From: Pseudomonas sp.
GTDB lineage: Bacteria > Pseudomonadota > Gammaproteobacteria > Pseudomonadales > Pseudomonadaceae
NCBI GenBank assembly: GCA_030654635.1
Contig: JAURXE010000502.1
Span: 1 to 7,311 of the forward strand
Length of the DNA stretch: 7,311 nucleotides
Direction: 5' to 3'
Shown piece by piece: positions 5,595-7,311 of this stretch; positions within the stretch are counted from its first letter, which is position 1; every line of letters starts with the position of its first letter. Below the pieces are notes generated by a model. It did no database searches and was not told where the DNA came from. It saw only the letters and a program-made list of their open reading frames with translations. Both the position numbers and the translations under genes were made by a program.

Positions 5595-7311
5595 ATGTCC
5601 AAGCGTGAATTATCCCGCCGCGCGTTTTTGCAAGGCAGCGTCATCGCCGGTATTAGCATCAGCTTGGCGCCGCTGGGCAGTAAGGCCTTTGCGGCCTTGT
5701 TCGAAGCCCAGGTAACCGCCGCGCCGCAGCCCTGGTACAGCCAAGATGGTAAGGCGCGCGGGCGTATCGACGGGGTCTCGAAAGCCTGCGGGGCCAAGGT
5801 GTTCGCTCGCGATATTCGCGCCAAGGACATGCCCGGTTGGCCGCAACAGCAAGGCCACGCCATGTTGCTCAAGGCCACTGACATCGACCGGCTGTATGAG
5901 GGCCTGGACCTGTCGATGCTGAGTGCCGAGTTGCAACCGGATCGCATCGTGACCGCCGCCGATCTGAAAAAAGACGGCATCAGCTTTCCCCGTGGGCATG
6001 ATCTCGATCCCTTCTTACCCGAAGGCCAGGTGCCGATGTTTCTCGGCCATCCGGTGGCATTGCTGATCTGGAAGGATTACGAGCGCTTTCGCACCGCCAA
6101 AGGCCTGCTCAAATACAGTCAGCAAGCCCTGCGTTATGGCGCCAAGGCGCCGCGCTACCAGGCCGATCCCTATGGCAGTTTCCGCTTCGTGCGGGTCGGC
6201 GGCGCCGATGCCTTTGCCCCGGACACCTTCTCCAGCCTGAAAGACAGCATGCTGTTTCCCATGATCCGTGAGCGCAAACCGGTCTGGAGTCAGCAGGCCA
6301 AGATCAATGGCGATCTCACCGAGCAAGGTTTGTATTACGCCGGGCAAATGCAGCAGCAGTTGGAAAGTCCGCCGGCCGACTGGCTGGTGTTCGACGAGCA
6401 CTACAAGACCCAATCGGTCGAGCCCGCCGCGCTGGAAGCCGACAACGGCAACGGCTGGTATGACCCGGCCAGCAAGACCCTGCATTTTGTGGTCGCCACT
6501 CAGTGCCCGTTTGAAGTGGCCGAGCAGACTGCGCATATGCTGGCGCCATCGCGCTTTGCCGTGGACAAACTCAGCATGCATCCGGGCTACACCGTCGGTT
6601 ACGGCTCGAAAGACAACAATATTTTCGTGTTTTATGCGGCGCTGGCGGCTATGTATGGCGACGGCACGCCGATCCGCCTGGCCAATGACCGCTATGAGCA
6701 GTTTCAGAGCGGCATCAAGCGGCATGCCTTCGACATGCACTATCAGTTGGCGGTGAATAAGACCGATCAGCGTTTTCAGATATTTCGCACCAACATGGAT
6801 CTGGACGGTGGTGGCCGGGCCAACTACAGCTCCTCGGTGGCGGCGGTTGGCGCCACGGCGGCGCAGTCGATTTACTACCTGCCGCAAAGTGATATGGCCG
6901 CCACCGCTTACCACTCCTGCGGGGTCGAAGCCGGCTCGATGCGCGGCTACGGCACTCTGCAAAGCATGGCCGCCACCGAGATGATGGTCGATGAGGTGGC
7001 CGAGCGGCTGGGCGTGGATGCCATCGAACTGCGCCGCAAAAACATGCTGCAAACCGGCATGAAGAACACCCAGGGCGCGATTCCCGCTGGCGCCTTGCGC
7101 CTCGATGAATTGCTCGACAAGGCCGCTGCCCATGAGCTGTGGAAGGACCGCGTGGCACGCAAAGCGCGCATCGACCGCGAAGACCCAGACAACCTCTACG
7201 GCGTCGGCTTTGCCATAGTGCAAAAGGACTTCGGCACCGGCTCGGAATCGCCGATGGCCAGTGTCGAGTTCAGCGCCGATGGTCGGGTCAAACTGCGTCA
7301 GCTGGCGATTG
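5595..7311 (+). CDS. Tat-exported xanthine-dehydrogenase-family molybdopterin-binding subunit (3' end off window)
   Basis: The frame is open for 572 codons to the right edge, so the C-terminal part, including the expected catalytic Glu region, is not seen. A twin-arginine signal SRRAFLQ (7-13) is followed by a hydrophobic stretch (14-28) and a likely cleavage site after KAFA (30-33), so the enzyme should act in the periplasm. An a/b hammerhead domain spans about 52-175: GRIDGVSKACGAKVFARDI, then GHPVALLIW (151-159). The first Mo-cofactor domain spans about 265-480: SVEPAALEAD (274-283), VVATQCPF (299-306) with the conserved Gln303, VGYGSKD (334-340) where relatives have GGGFGGKE, GTPIRLANDRYE (357-368), and SMRGYGTLQ (448-456) with Arg450 equivalent to the Arg of the XDH F-R-G-F-G motif, then EMMVDEVAERLG (462-473). 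AGGAG (5585-5589) is 5 nt before ATG 5595. Members oxidise N-heteroaromatics or aldehydes, but the substrate is unknown here. The best analogy is isoquinoline 1-oxidoreductase beta-type proteins, at moderate certainty. Confidence 0.9.
   Translation, partial: MSKRELSRRAFLQGSVIAGISISLAPLGSKAFAALFEAQVTAAPQPWYSQDGKARGRIDGVSKACGAKVFARDIRAKDMPGWPQQQGHAMLLKATDIDRLYEGLDLSMLSAELQPDRIVTAADLKKDGISFPRGHDLDPFLPEGQVPMFLGHPVALLIWKDYERFRTAKGLLKYSQQALRYGAKAPRYQADPYGSFRFVRVGGADAFAPDTFSSLKDSMLFPMIRERKPVWSQQAKINGDLTEQGLYYAGQMQQQLESPPADWLVFDEHYKTQSVEPAALEADNGNGWYDPASKTLHFVVATQCPFEVAEQTAHMLAPSRFAVDKLSMHPGYTVGYGSKDNNIFVFYAALAAMYGDGTPIRLANDRYEQFQSGIKRHAFDMHYQLAVNKTDQRFQIFRTNMDLDGGGRANYSSSVAAVGATAAQSIYYLPQSDMAATAYHSCGVEAGSMRGYGTLQSMAATEMMVDEVAERLGVDAIELRRKNMLQTGMKNTQGAIPAGALRLDELLDKAAAHELWKDRVARKARIDREDPDNLYGVGFAIVQKDFGTGSESPMASVEFSADGRVKLRQLAI

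Noticed and set aside
6015..7223. A 402-codon open frame on the minus strand opposite the molybdenum hydroxylase gene
   Set aside because: Its translation shows no family motif and is rich in His, Gly and Arg, as expected from the reverse complement of GC-rich codons. The plus-strand frame carries clear family motifs and a Tat signal across the whole stretch.
1579..7311. A purine-degradation operon linking the permease to the xanthine-dehydrogenase-like gene
   Set aside because: The two genes are on opposite strands, separated by two unrelated genes. The hydroxylase is periplasmic with a Tat signal and lacks the cytoplasmic XDH gene arrangement.

Overview
The window looks like chromosomal DNA from a gammaproteobacterium, most likely Pseudomonas or a close relative. 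It is GC-rich with G/C-ending codons. The purine permease and DJ-1-type protein read like pseudomonad orthologues, and a trmA gene next to an NCS2 permease is an arrangement I remember from Pseudomonas genomes (recollection, not checked). No insertion sequences, CRISPR arrays, rRNA or tRNA genes, or phage genes are visible. Most of the window is ordinary core genome.

Left part (1-2874, all minus strand). In transcription order there is an NCS2/AzgA-type purine permease (2874-1579), then trmA, the tRNA m5U54 methyltransferase (1503-415), then the first 106 codons of a small DUF4136-like lipoprotein that runs off the left edge (318-1). The gaps are 75 and 96 nt and each contains an inverted repeat without a good U-tract. 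The three genes may be partly cotranscribed. The permease has a GC-rich leader of about 110 nt with two mutually exclusive stems, and an AT-rich promoter-like segment near 2988-3017.

Middle part (3091-5404, plus strand, divergent from the permease). A DJ-1/YajL-type protein keeps the family Cys and Glu residues. It is followed after 166 nt by a complete membrane chemoreceptor of 531 aa (TM-periplasmic domain-TM-HAMP-MCP signalling domain). Upstream of the receptor is a good match to a sigma-28 (FliA) flagellar/chemotaxis promoter, which agrees with the gene's role.

Right part (5595-7311, plus strand, open at the right edge). This is the first 572 codons of a xanthine-dehydrogenase-family molybdopterin-binding subunit with a clear Tat signal peptide (SRRAFLQ), so a periplasmic molybdenum hydroxylase of the isoquinoline/aldehyde oxidoreductase kind. 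Its GGGFG motif is altered. No [2Fe-2S] subunit gene precedes it, so any electron-transfer partner must lie downstream or elsewhere. The open reading frame has no stop within the window.

I see no convincing undescribed multi-gene system. The points most worth following are the divergent Tat-exported molybdenum enzyme, the sigma-28-like promoter of the chemoreceptor, and the permease leader.
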